DNA of 64,000 bases from assembly GCF_042666435.1 (NCBI RefSeq), contig NZ_JBHTDC010000001.1, positions 806,001 to 870,000 on the forward strand, in the 5' to 3' direction. Position numbers and translations under genes: made by a program. This stretch comes from Allosphingosinicella sp042666435 (lineage in GTDB: Bacteria; Pseudomonadota; Alphaproteobacteria; Sphingomonadales; Sphingomonadaceae). How positions within the stretch are numbered: the stretch's first letter is position 1; each line of letters opens with the position of its first letter. Of this stretch, positions 27,891-36,294 are shown piece by piece. The notes below the pieces were generated by a model. That model did not search any database, had not been told where the DNA came from, and saw only the letters and a program-made list of their open reading frames with translations.

Positions 27891-29307
27891 GTTCCCGGGC
27901 GAAAGCCGGGGTCCAGTCGCGCGCCGTTTCTGGACCCCGGCTTTCGCCGGGGCACTCCTGCTGGCTGTCAGCCCCGTCTCGGCGCAAAATCCGGATCGCT
28001 ACACCCGCGCGCTGGCGGCGGGATACAAGGCGTCGTTCCTGTGCAGCGACCTGTTCAATGCCGGCCAGAGCGTCGAGCAGGTCGAGCGCGACGACCTCCA
28101 ACGCACCTATGCGGAGCTGGAGCCGATCATGCCGACCTTGGCCGCCGACATCGACCGCGAGGCGAAAATAGTGAGCGTTGCCTTCGACGAGGCGATGCCG
28201 CCGCGCGTCGCCGCCTGGCGGCCGCATCTCGGCTGCGCCCAGCTCCCGATCGGCGCGCGTCCGGAAACCGCTTCGTTGCTGCCCCGGCTGACGGTCGACC
28301 CCGCCATCGATCGCTCGGATCGCCTGCCCTGGCCCAATGGCGACCGCGATGCGACGGCGACCGCGAAGGGAGACGCCAGGGCGCTCGACCGGGCGATCGA
28401 CGCGGCATTCGACCGGCGCACCTACGGCCAGGGCAGCGAGACGACGGCGTTGCTGATCGTGCAGGACGGCAAGATCGTCACCGAACGCTATCGCGACGAT
28501 TTCGACAGGCACATGTCGCAGCGCACCTGGTCGGTCGCCAAGAGCCTCGCCGCGACCATCGTCGGCGCGGCCGTCCAGCAGGGGAAGATCAACGTCGATG
28601 CGCCCGCGCCGATCCCGGAATGGCGGGCGCCCGGCGATCCGCGCGCGGCGATCACCACCGACCAATTGCTGCGCATGGCCAGCGGCCTCCATTCCGACCA
28701 TGCCGGCAACCGCACCGACGCCCTCTATTTCGGCGGCACGGCGGTGACCGAGCAGGCGGTGGCCTGGCCGCTGGAGGCGCCGCCGGGAACGCGCTGGCGC
28801 TACGCCAATAACGACACTTTGCTCGCGGTGCGCGGGCTCCAAGCGACGCTCGAAGGCGAAGACAAGCTCGCCTTCCCGATGACCGGCCTGCTGTGGCGGA
28901 TCGGCATGACGCGGACCGTGCCGGAGACGGACTGGGAGGGGGGCTTCATCCTGTCCAGCCAGGTCTGGACCACGGCGCGCGATCTGGCGCGGCTCGGGCT
29001 CCTTTACCTGAACGACGGCGTCTGGAACGGCGAGCGCATCCTGCCGCCCGGCTGGGGGACCTATGTCTGGCGCCTTGGCCCGGCCCAGCCACCCGCCGGC
29101 GGATATGGTTACGGCGCCGGCTTCTGGACCTTCCCCAGGGACAGCGGGCTGCCGGGAGACGCGTACATCGCGCGCGGCAATCGCGGGCAATATCTGGTGA
29201 TCGCGCCGTCCCGCCGTCTCGTCATCGTCCGGCGCGGCTATGACGGGCCGGGAACGGGCTTCGATCTCGACAGCTTCACCAGGGACATCCTCGCCGCGCT
29301 TCGCTGA
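27871..29307 (+). CDS. Exported serine hydrolase (class C beta-lactamase-like)
   Basis: This 478-residue protein has the serine hydrolase motifs SVAK (Ser-x-x-Lys) and YANN (Tyr-x-Asn), with RGNRGQYLVI in place of the K/H-T-G box. That combination resembles 6-aminohexanoate-dimer hydrolase-type esterases more than true beta-lactamases. The start is taken as GTG 27871, with GAGGA five bases upstream; it overlaps the end of rarA. The N-terminal signal peptide, ending in PVSAQ, is partly encoded by an inserted palindromic repeat (27894-27952). Confidence 0.85.
   Translation: MPKYENEFPGESRGPVARRFWTPAFAGALLLAVSPVSAQNPDRYTRALAAGYKASFLCSDLFNAGQSVEQVERDDLQRTYAELEPIMPTLAADIDREAKIVSVAFDEAMPPRVAAWRPHLGCAQLPIGARPETASLLPRLTVDPAIDRSDRLPWPNGDRDATATAKGDARALDRAIDAAFDRRTYGQGSETTALLIVQDGKIVTERYRDDFDRHMSQRTWSVAKSLAATIVGAAVQQGKINVDAPAPIPEWRAPGDPRAAITTDQLLRMASGLHSDHAGNRTDALYFGGTAVTEQAVAWPLEAPPGTRWRYANNDTLLAVRGLQATLEGEDKLAFPMTGLLWRIGMTRTVPETDWEGGFILSSQVWTTARDLARLGLLYLNDGVWNGERILPPGWGTYVWRLGPAQPPAGGYGYGAGFWTFPRDSGLPGDAYIARGNRGQYLVIAPSRRLVIVRRGYDGPGTGFDLDSFTRDILAALR
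27894..27952. repeat. Palindromic repeat inside the signal-peptide region of the serine hydrolase gene
   Basis: Arms at 27894-27916 and 27930-27952 are near-perfect complements sharing the core CCGGGCGAAAGCCGG with its reverse complement. It has the form of the intergenic copies at 12852 and 30697, but here it lies in frame in the first codons of a gene, encoding PGESRGPVARRFWTPAFAG. Confidence 0.9.
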
Positions 29308-29399
29308 AGGGACAAGGAACTAGCGCGACCTCCAGGCATTTCTTACGGTAGCGGCACGACCTGCCCGACAGGCTTTTCAGGAAAGAAGGGGGAGCGACG

Positions 29400-30689
29400 A
29401 TGTACCGGACGGAATCCGAAACGCTTTACTGGCAGGACCAGGCGATGGAGTGGCTGCCGCGCATCCTCGGCGCCATCGCCATCCTCGTCATCGCCTGGAT
29501 CCTCGCCCGCGCCGCCAAATGGGCGATCGCCAAGGTCGTCGACCGGATTCCGGCGCTCAAGCGCCATCGCGAAGCGCAGCCCGGCAAGACCGTGGGCAGC
29601 CTGATCGGCGACATCGCCTTCTGGCTGATCTTGCTGGTCGGCATCCTCCTGGCGATGCAGCCGCTGGGCCTGGGCCAAGTGCTGGACCCGGTGCGCGAGC
29701 TCACCACCAATACCTTCGCCTTCATCCCGAACCTGGTCGCCGGCGGGCTGCTTTTCTTCCTCGGCCTGGTCATCGCGAGGATCGTCCAGCGCGTCGTCGA
29801 AGGATCGCTCCTCGCGGCCAATGCGGACGGCTGGCTGCGCAAGACGGGCCTGGTGGAAAATGCGGGCATGGCGCCCGCCGCCCCCGCCGATTCGCCTCCC
29901 GTTGTGAGCAGCAAGGCATCGATCAGCCGCTCCGTCGGCCTGATCGCCTTCTTCCTCGTCATCATCCCCTTCACCATCGCCGCGCTGGAGGCGCTGCGGA
30001 TCGCCTCCATTTCCGGGCCGGCAACGGAAATGCTGCGCACGATCCTGGATGCTATCCCCAACGTGGTCGGGGCCGTGATCCTGCTCGCCATCGGCTATTT
30101 CGTGGGCAAGCTCGCCAAGCAGGCGATCGAACAGATATTGCCCTCACTGGGCTTCGACCGTTCGGTCGGCGCGCTCGGTTTCTCCTCCGCCAGCACGACG
30201 CCCTCGCGCACCGTCGGCACGATCGTGATGGTCGCGATCCTGATCTTCTTCGCGATCAAGGCGGCCGAATTGCTCGATTCGGCGATCATCGCGATGATGC
30301 TGGCCCAGGTGCTGGAGCTCGGCAGCCGGGTGCTGTTCGGCGCCGGCATCATCCTCGCCGGCGTCGTCATCGCCCGCATCGTCGCCAACCTGGTCAGCGG
30401 CGCCGGGACCGAGGGCTGGCTCCCCGCCATCCTCAAATGGTCGATCATCGCTTTGGCGGTCGCCATGGGCCTGCGCTTCATGGGCCTCGCCAACGAGATC
30501 GTGATCATCGCCTTCGCCTCGATCATCGGCTCGGCGGCGGTCGCCTGCGCCCTCGCCTTCGGCCTCGGCGGCCGGCCGACCGCGCACAAGCTGCTCGAGC
30601 AATGGACCGAGGGGAACCGCGCGCCCAAGCCCCCTGCCCGCCCGCGCGCGGCCAAGCCGCCGACCGACGATCAGCCGCCTCTGGTGTAG
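29400..30689 (+). CDS. Mechanosensitive-channel-like membrane protein with repeated TM-helix motif
   Basis: This 429-residue protein has repeated hydrophobic units of the type FIPNLVAGGLLFFLGLVIAR and AIPNVVGAVILLAIGYFVG, the 'conserved TM helix' seen near MscS-type channels. The cytoplasmic MscS beta domain is not apparent, so it may be a channel-related scaffold rather than a gated channel. The start at 29400 has GGGGGAG upstream. It ends in a Pro/Lys-rich tail. Confidence 0.78.
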   Translation: MYRTESETLYWQDQAMEWLPRILGAIAILVIAWILARAAKWAIAKVVDRIPALKRHREAQPGKTVGSLIGDIAFWLILLVGILLAMQPLGLGQVLDPVRELTTNTFAFIPNLVAGGLLFFLGLVIARIVQRVVEGSLLAANADGWLRKTGLVENAGMAPAAPADSPPVVSSKASISRSVGLIAFFLVIIPFTIAALEALRIASISGPATEMLRTILDAIPNVVGAVILLAIGYFVGKLAKQAIEQILPSLGFDRSVGALGFSSASTTPSRTVGTIVMVAILIFFAIKAAELLDSAIIAMMLAQVLELGSRVLFGAGIILAGVVIARIVANLVSGAGTEGWLPAILKWSIIALAVAMGLRFMGLANEIVIIAFASIIGSAAVACALAFGLGGRPTAHKLLEQWTEGNRAPKPPARPRAAKPPTDDQPPLV

Positions 30690-30696
30690 ACAGAGC

Positions 30697-30778
30697 CGTC
30701 ACCCCGGCGAAAGCCGGGGTTTCGTGGAGAAGGGCCGTGCCTTCCTGTCCTGAAATCCCGGTTTTCGCCGGGACGACG
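30697..30778. repeat. Palindromic repeat
   Basis: Arms at 30697-30721 and 30753-30778 carry CCCCGGCGAAAGCCGGGG and ATCCCGGTTTTCGCCGGGA hairpins around a loop of about 30 bases. It ends nine bases before the next gene start. Confidence 0.85.
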
Positions 30779-30786
30779 TGGGTTAC

Positions 30787-31659
30787 ATGAACCGCTTCCA
30801 GCGCTTCGCCGCGATCGACTGGTCGGGCGCCAAGGGGCGGCGGCACAAGGGCATCGCATTGGCCGTTTGCGAGGCGGGTGACGCGGCACCCCGGCTGATC
30901 GATCGCGACAGGCCATGGTCGCGCACCGAAGTGCTCGAATGGCTGCTGGCGACGGCGGACGAGGCGCCCACCCTCTACGGCTTCGATTTCAGCTATGCGC
31001 CGCCGATCGTGGAGCGGGGCGCTTATCTGCCGGGCGACGCCGCGCCCGAAGACGCCCGATCCTTCTGGGCCTATGTCGACGCTCTTTGCGACGACGAGGA
31101 TCTCGGCGCCGCCAGCTTCCTCGAGACCCACCACCGCCGCCATTTCTATTTCGGCGCGGCGGATGGGGCGAAGGCGGATTATCTCCACCACCGGGTCTGC
31201 GAGCACGCCTTCAACGCCACCGGCGGCGGCAAGGCCTCGACGCTCTATGATGCCATCGGCGCGGCGCAGGTGGCCAAAGCGAGCTTCGCCGGAATGCGCC
31301 TGCTCCATAGGCTGGAGGGCAAGGTGCCGGTCTGGCCCTTCGACTTCGCTCAGGACGGGCCGATGGATGCGCTGCCCGCCTCCGGCAGCCTGGTGGTGGA
31401 AATCTACACCCGCGTCTTCATTCGCCTCGCCGGGCTCAGCGGCCGAAAGGTGCGGACCCTGGAAGCCCTCGATCAGGCGCTCGCCGGACTCGGCAGCCGC
31501 CCGACCCTCATCGCTCATCAGCCCAATGATCACGAAACGGACGTGCTCATCGCCGCGGCCGGGTTACGGCGCATCGCCGACGATCCGAATTACTGGAACC
31601 CCCATGGCCTCACTCAGCGGATCGCCCGCACCGAGGGCTGGACCTTCGGCGTCCTATGA
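30787..31659 (+). CDS. Uncharacterised protein, possibly RNase H-like fold
   Basis: This 290-residue protein has FAAIDWSGAKGRRHKGIALA at the N-terminus and LYGFDFSYAPP later, spacing that recalls RNase H-like folds such as DUF429; this is a weak inference. HFYFGAADGAKADYLHHR and LIAHQPNDHETDVLIAAAG contain further acidic and histidine residues. A stretch encoding WPFDFAQDGPMD contains a repeat half-palindrome in frame (31334-31358), apparently tolerated within the gene. The start at 30787 follows the upstream repeat. Confidence 0.5.
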   Translation: MNRFQRFAAIDWSGAKGRRHKGIALAVCEAGDAAPRLIDRDRPWSRTEVLEWLLATADEAPTLYGFDFSYAPPIVERGAYLPGDAAPEDARSFWAYVDALCDDEDLGAASFLETHHRRHFYFGAADGAKADYLHHRVCEHAFNATGGGKASTLYDAIGAAQVAKASFAGMRLLHRLEGKVPVWPFDFAQDGPMDALPASGSLVVEIYTRVFIRLAGLSGRKVRTLEALDQALAGLGSRPTLIAHQPNDHETDVLIAAAGLRRIADDPNYWNPHGLTQRIARTEGWTFGVL

Positions 31660-31676
31660 CGCATCTGGAGCCGGAC

Positions 31677-31752
31677 GCCGGGTTAGCTCAGCTGGTAGAG
31701 CAACCGCCTTGTAAGCGGTAGGTCGTCGGTTCGAGTCCGACACCCGGCACCA
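31677..31752 (+). tRNA. tRNA-Thr (anticodon TGT)
   Basis: A complete 76-nt cloverleaf: acceptor GCCGGGT pairs with ACCCGGC, D-arm TAGCTCAGCTGGTAGAGCA, anticodon loop CTTGTAA on a five-pair stem, T-arm GTCGGTTCGAGTCCGAC, and an encoded CCA. No tRNA-linked integrase is next to it. Confidence 0.97.
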
Positions 31753-31786
31753 TCGGTCCTGCGTTCCTCCGGCAAAATGGGTGGAT

Positions 31787-33463
31787 ATGGCGACGATTCC
31801 TGGCGCGGGCGATCCGCCCACCCCCGGCGTAAAGAAGCAGAGCAAGAAGCTCGTCATCGCCGCGTCGTCGCTCGGCACCGTCTTCGAATGGTATGATTTC
31901 TACCTGTACGGCCTGCTCGCGACGATCATCTCCGCGCAATTCTTCTCGGGCGTCAACGAGACGACCGGCTTCATCTTCGCGCTCGCGGCCTTTGCGGCGG
32001 GCTTCGCGGTGCGGCCGTTCGGTGCGATCCTGTTCGGCCGGATCGGCGATCTCGTCGGCCGCAAGAATACCTTCCTCGTCACGATGGCGATCATGGGCCT
32101 GTCGACCTTCTGCGTCGGCCTGCTTCCGAGCTACGCGTCGATGGGCGTCGCCGCGCCGGTCATGCTCGTTCTGCTCCGATTGCTGCAGGGCCTGGCGCTC
32201 GGTGGCGAATATGGCGGTGCCGCGACCTATGTCGCCGAGCATGCGCCGGACGGCAAACGCGGCCTCTACACCAGCTTCATCCAGACCACCGCGACACTCG
32301 GCCTGTTCGCGGCCTTGCTTGTCGTCATCGGCATTCGCTCGGCAATGGGCGAGGAGGCGTTCGCCGACTGGGGCTGGCGGATTCCGTTCCTTGTCTCGAT
32401 CCTGCTGCTCGCCGTCTCGCTGTGGATCCGGATGCAACTCGAGGAGAGTCCCGTCTTCCGCAAGATGAAGGCGGAAGGGAAGGGATCGAAGGCGCCGCTC
32501 ACCGAGGCGTTCGGGCGCTGGTCCAACCTGCGCATCGTGCTCATCGCCTTGTTCGGCGCCGTCGCCGGCCAAGCGGTGGTCTGGTATACCGGCCAGTTCT
32601 ACGCGCTCTTCTTCCTCGAAAAGACGCTGCGGGTGGACGGCGCCACCGCCAATATCCTGATCGCCATCGCGCTCGCCATCGCTACGCCCGCCTTCATCCT
32701 GTTCGGCTGGCTTTCCGACAGGATCGGGCGCAAACCGATCATCCTCGCCGGCTGCGCGCTCGCGGCGCTCACCTATTTCCCTTTGTTCGAAGCGCTGTCG
32801 AAGGCCGCCAATCCGGCGCTCCACGCGGCCCAGGCCAGCGCCCCGGTCCGCGTCGTCGCCGACCCGGCCGACTGCTCGCTCCAGTTCGATCCGATCGGCC
32901 GCAACCGGTTCGACGCGCGCTCCTGCGACATCGTCAAATCCTATCTCGCCAGGGCCAGCGTCTCCTACGCCAACGTCGCCGCCGCGCCGGAGGCGGTGGC
33001 CGAGCTCCATATCGGCGACACGATCATCCACAGCGCCGATGCGGCGTCGCTTCGGGGCGCCGATCGAGCGGCGGCGATCGCCGGGTTCCAAGCGGAGGCC
33101 GGGGCGGCGCTCGCCGCCGTCGGCTATCCCGACAGAGCCGATCCGGCGGCGATCGACAAGCCGCTGGTCGTGCTCATCCTGACCATCCTCGTCCTCTACG
33201 TGACGATGGTCTACGGCCCGATGGCCGCCTTGCTGGTCGAGCTGTTTCCGACCCGCATCCGCTATACGTCGATGTCGCTGCCCTACCATATCGGCAATGG
33301 CTGGTTCGGCGGCTTCCTGCCGACCACCGCCTTCGCCATGGTCGCGGCCACCGGCGACATCTATTACGGCCTCTGGTACCCCGTCGTCGTCGCCTTGCTG
33401 ACCCTGGTGGTCGGGCTGTTCTTCCTGCCCGAGACCCACCGGCGAAGCCTCGAGAATGGCTGA
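31787..33463 (+). CDS. MFS transporter, metabolite:H+ symporter subfamily (paralogue)
   Basis: This 558-residue transporter is closely similar to the one at 19826-21415: SLGTVFEWYDFYLYGL, ALGGEYGGAATYVAEHAPDG and LVELFPTRIRYTSMSLPYH. It has the same kind of long loop between helices 9 and 10, here about 100 residues with two cysteines (DCSLQFDPIGRNRF and RSCDIVKSYL). The substrate is unknown. The ATG at 31787 was chosen over GTG 31781; neither has a strong ribosome site. Confidence 0.86.
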   Translation: MATIPGAGDPPTPGVKKQSKKLVIAASSLGTVFEWYDFYLYGLLATIISAQFFSGVNETTGFIFALAAFAAGFAVRPFGAILFGRIGDLVGRKNTFLVTMAIMGLSTFCVGLLPSYASMGVAAPVMLVLLRLLQGLALGGEYGGAATYVAEHAPDGKRGLYTSFIQTTATLGLFAALLVVIGIRSAMGEEAFADWGWRIPFLVSILLLAVSLWIRMQLEESPVFRKMKAEGKGSKAPLTEAFGRWSNLRIVLIALFGAVAGQAVVWYTGQFYALFFLEKTLRVDGATANILIAIALAIATPAFILFGWLSDRIGRKPIILAGCALAALTYFPLFEALSKAANPALHAAQASAPVRVVADPADCSLQFDPIGRNRFDARSCDIVKSYLARASVSYANVAAAPEAVAELHIGDTIIHSADAASLRGADRAAAIAGFQAEAGAALAAVGYPDRADPAAIDKPLVVLILTILVLYVTMVYGPMAALLVELFPTRIRYTSMSLPYHIGNGWFGGFLPTTAFAMVAATGDIYYGLWYPVVVALLTLVVGLFFLPETHRRSLENG

Positions 33464-33469
33464 GGAGCG

Positions 33470-33964
33470 TCAGCGGAGCGCCGCGAAAGCCGGCGCATAA
33501 GAGACCGGGCCTTCGCGCGCCGGAAGCGGATCGCCTCGCAGCGACAGGGCCATCAGATTGGGGCCGGCATAAGGCGAGCCGAAGCCCCGCGCGAACGCCG
33601 CGTCGAACCCGAAACGCGTATAATAAGCGGGTTCGCCCAGCACGAACACGCCTTCCCACCCACCGGCAGCGGCCAGCGCCAACCCTTGCCGAACTAGCGC
33701 ATCGCCGATCCCGCGTCGCTGCCGGTCGGGCCGCACCGCCAGGGGCGCCAAGCCGAGCGCCCGAAACGGCGCCGCTACCGCCGAGAAGAGAATATGGCCG
33801 ACCACTTCGCCGTCCGCCTCCACCACCAGCGACAGGGCGCAATCCCCATCGCGCCGCAACCGATCGACCAGATCCGCCTCCGCCGCGGTCGGGAAGGCCT
33901 GCTGGAGGAGAGAGCGGATCGCAGGCGGATCGGACGGCCGTTCAGGTCGAACGTCCGCCCGCAT
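33470..33964 (-). CDS. GNAT family N-acetyltransferase
   Basis: A 164-residue acetyltransferase with the acetyl-CoA loop LAVRPDRQRRGIGDALVRQG and the GEPAYYTRFGFDAAF segment typical of the YhbS-like GNAT group. The start at 33964 lies four bases after the stop of the SleB/CwlJ gene, so the two are cotranscribed. The longer frame upstream reads through the neighbour. Confidence 0.88.
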   Translation of the reverse strand: MRADVRPERPSDPPAIRSLLQQAFPTAAEADLVDRLRRDGDCALSLVVEADGEVVGHILFSAVAAPFRALGLAPLAVRPDRQRRGIGDALVRQGLALAAAGGWEGVFVLGEPAYYTRFGFDAAFARGFGSPYAGPNLMALSLRGDPLPAREGPVSYAPAFAALR

Positions 33965-33968
33965 CAGC

Positions 33969-35126
33969 TCAGCAGCCGACCGCCTTAGGGGCCGCACCGG
34001 CGGTCTCGCCGGCCTTCTTTACCCCGTCCAGACAGGCGGGCGGGGCGGGAGCCTCGGCGGCCTTCTTGCCCAGCGGCGCCTGCTCGTCGCCGGGCCGGTC
34101 GCCGGTCATCGCCCAGCGATAGGAGGAAGCGATCGCATCGCCGTTGCGGGTTTGCTTCGCGAGGACCGTGGCGACGCCCTCGCGGCTGGCCGGCTCGTAG
34201 CGCCGGAGCACCGCGCGCTGGAAGCTGTCGACGCTCGCCGAACCGGTCTCAGCGGCCTCCGCAGCCAGGGCGTCGGTCGTTCCCGCGACCGCCTCGGGCG
34301 GCGTCGTGGTTAGCGCCGCGAGGCGCGCCGTTCGAGCCAGATCCGGTTCGGCGCCGCCATGGCGCTCGACGAAGGCGGCGGGCTTTCCCCAGCCGCCGGA
34401 CCAGCGGTAGAAGATGTGCGTGCCGATCTCGGCCGCCTTGACCAGGCTGGAGCTCCAGTAAGGCACGACCCAATTGGTGTGATAATGGGTGGCCCAGCCG
34501 ACCGGCGCATAGACGTTCCCGGCCAGCGCCGCCTCGGCGACCTTGCGCGCCCGCTCCCAATAGGAGGCCATCGGCGCGCGGCGGAGCGAGCCGTCGCAGG
34601 TGAAGGTGAATTGGCAGCCGGTGGTCCGTTCCGACCCCTGATAGACGACGCCGCAGACGCTGCTCGGATAGGCCGGATGCCGCACCCGGTTCAGCACCAC
34701 CTGCGCCACCGCGCGCTGGCCGTCGGTCGGCTCGGTGGCGGCCTCGTAATAGATGGCGGAGGTGAGGCATTCGAGGGCGCGCGCGCGGTCGGCCTGGCTC
34801 TGGGCGCGCGACGCGAAGGCCACGGCCGCCGGATTGGGCCCGGTCGCCAGCGGGATGGCGGCGTTGAACGCGACCGCGTCGGTCGGATCGACGCGGCGGA
34901 ATTCGAGCGGCTCGGCCGTCGGCAGGACCTGCTCGCGCACCGCGCTCGACAGATCGTCGGTGACGCGGGCGGCGGCACGGCCGTCTATGCCCGACATGCC
35001 GATCACGTTCAGGCCGGCGACCAGATAGAGCGCCAGCAGCGTCGCCAGCACCAGCGTCGCCGGCCAGTGCCGCCGATCCAGCGTCGGCACGCGAAAGGCC
35101 GGCAATCGCAAATTGGCTGTCAGCAT
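33969..35126 (-). CDS. SleB/CwlJ-type cell wall hydrolase
   Basis: This 385-residue protein is anchored by one N-terminal helix (TLVLATLLALYLVAGLNVIG) with a periplasmic Hydrolase_2 domain. The family pattern is SAIYYEAATEPTDGQRAVAQ (catalytic Glu in YYEAA), VVLNRVRHPAYPSSVC, GCQFTFTCDGS and GWATHYHTNWVVPYW. A Pro/Ala-rich tail follows. In non-sporulating bacteria such enzymes remodel peptidoglycan. The start at 35126 begins just before the membrane helix. Confidence 0.9.
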   Translation of the reverse strand: MLTANLRLPAFRVPTLDRRHWPATLVLATLLALYLVAGLNVIGMSGIDGRAAARVTDDLSSAVREQVLPTAEPLEFRRVDPTDAVAFNAAIPLATGPNPAAVAFASRAQSQADRARALECLTSAIYYEAATEPTDGQRAVAQVVLNRVRHPAYPSSVCGVVYQGSERTTGCQFTFTCDGSLRRAPMASYWERARKVAEAALAGNVYAPVGWATHYHTNWVVPYWSSSLVKAAEIGTHIFYRWSGGWGKPAAFVERHGGAEPDLARTARLAALTTTPPEAVAGTTDALAAEAAETGSASVDSFQRAVLRRYEPASREGVATVLAKQTRNGDAIASSYRWAMTGDRPGDEQAPLGKKAAEAPAPPACLDGVKKAGETAGAAPKAVGC

Positions 35127-35299
35127 AATCGCTCCAAAAATCGGACGCTCGCGGCGGCGATCCCGCTCCCCGCGGTCGCGCGCGCCTCCCGCGGCCACCT
35201 GACATGGGGAGAACGGGCACGAAATCAAACCGGGCTCAGCCGGCGCCCATAGCAGACTTTCCTGTATCCAGGCAAAACCGCGCCCTCGCGACGGGAACA

Positions 35300-35324
35300 G
35301 GAACATCGTTTCCATCAAGTCGTT
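35300..35324 (+). promoter_or_regulatory. EcfG-type general-stress promoter upstream of the diiron/2OG-Fe operon
   Basis: GGAAC at 35300-35304 and CGTT at 35321-35324 are exactly 16 bases apart, the same arrangement as at 15829. It lies 36 bp upstream of the ATG at 35360. Confidence 0.78.
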
Positions 35325-35359
35325 GGTGATGCGACTCTAATTCGACGAGACCATCCTCA

Positions 35360-36256
35360 ATGGCGACCAATGCATTCACCCGATTACCGTCGGCGGAAGC
35401 CGGCCAGTTCTTCACGGACAGCTTGCAGCGCGGGCTGGCCCACTGGAATCACGAGCGGCTCGCGCCGGGATTCCCCCACGAGGACTGGCAGAAGACGTTG
35501 GAGCGCGACGTCAGGATGCTCCGGCTGGAAGGCGGGTTCATCGAGGCCTTGCGGGACGAGGTCGCTGACGAAGCGGCGGCGGCTCCCACCGAAGTGGATG
35601 CCTTCGTCGCTTGGTTCGAGGCGCTGCGGGACACCGGACCTGGGCAAGGCGACCCGCTCTTCCCCTGGATCGCGGAGGAAGCCGGCATCGAGCCGATCAG
35701 CTGGTTCCTGGAGCAGGAAGCAGCCGGCGAAGCCGGGTTCGACGACCTGGTCGCTTATGCGCAGGTGAAGCTCCCCACCCTCCCGAAACTGGAACTCGCC
35801 CGCAATTATTGGGACGAGATGGGCCGCGGCAATCCCAAGGGGATGCACGGGCCGATGCTCGACCATCTGGTCGAGACGCTAGCGCTGAACCCTCGCGTCG
35901 ATACGACATTGTGGGAAAGCCTGGCCGTCGCCAATGCCATGACCGCGATGGCGACGACGCGCCGCTACGCCTGGCATGCGGTCGGTGCGCTCGGCGTCAT
36001 CGAGCTGACCGCGCCGGGGCGCTCGGCCTGCACGGCGGCCGGGCTGAGACGCCTCGGGTTCTCGGGCAAGGAGCGGCGCTATTTCGATCTGCACGCCGTG
36101 CTCGACGTCAAGCACAGCGCCGACTGGAACCGCGAGGCGCTGCGCCCGCTGGTCGAGGAAGACCCGCGCCGCGCGACCGCCATCGCCGAGGGCGCCTTGA
36201 TCCGCCTGAAATGCGGCGAACGCTGCTTCGCCCGCTATCGGGAGATGCTCTGGTAA
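35360..36256 (+). CDS. Haem-oxygenase-like iron-containing redox enzyme
   Basis: This 298-residue protein resembles the 'iron-containing redox enzyme' family (haem-oxygenase-like fold, PF14518 type), members of which bind two irons and oxidise amino or fatty acids. Candidate iron ligands are in WFLEQEAAGEAGFDD, NYWDEMGRGNPKGMHG, GALGVIELTAPGR and HAVLDVKHSADWNRE. The substrate is unknown. The gene follows an EcfG-type promoter and is 38 bp upstream of a 2OG-Fe(II) oxygenase fusion. Confidence 0.78.
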   Translation: MATNAFTRLPSAEAGQFFTDSLQRGLAHWNHERLAPGFPHEDWQKTLERDVRMLRLEGGFIEALRDEVADEAAAAPTEVDAFVAWFEALRDTGPGQGDPLFPWIAEEAGIEPISWFLEQEAAGEAGFDDLVAYAQVKLPTLPKLELARNYWDEMGRGNPKGMHGPMLDHLVETLALNPRVDTTLWESLAVANAMTAMATTRRYAWHAVGALGVIELTAPGRSACTAAGLRRLGFSGKERRYFDLHAVLDVKHSADWNREALRPLVEEDPRRATAIAEGALIRLKCGERCFARYREMLW

Positions 36257-36294
36257 TCGCTTGCCGCGCCCGCGCCGGCGGTTAATCTGCGGCG

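Noticed and set aside
28438..29230. Serine hydrolase as a true class C beta-lactamase (antibiotic resistance)
   Set aside because: The K/H-T-G box is replaced by an RGNRGQ-type segment typical of esterase or amide hydrolase relatives, so resistance cannot be claimed.
29314..29345. GGAAC upstream of the channel-like gene at 29400 as another EcfG promoter
   Set aside because: No CGTT at 16 or 17 bases; only the -35 half matches.
31677..31752. tRNA-Thr as an integration site
   Set aside because: No integrase, no duplicated tRNA end and ordinary chromosomal genes on both sides.
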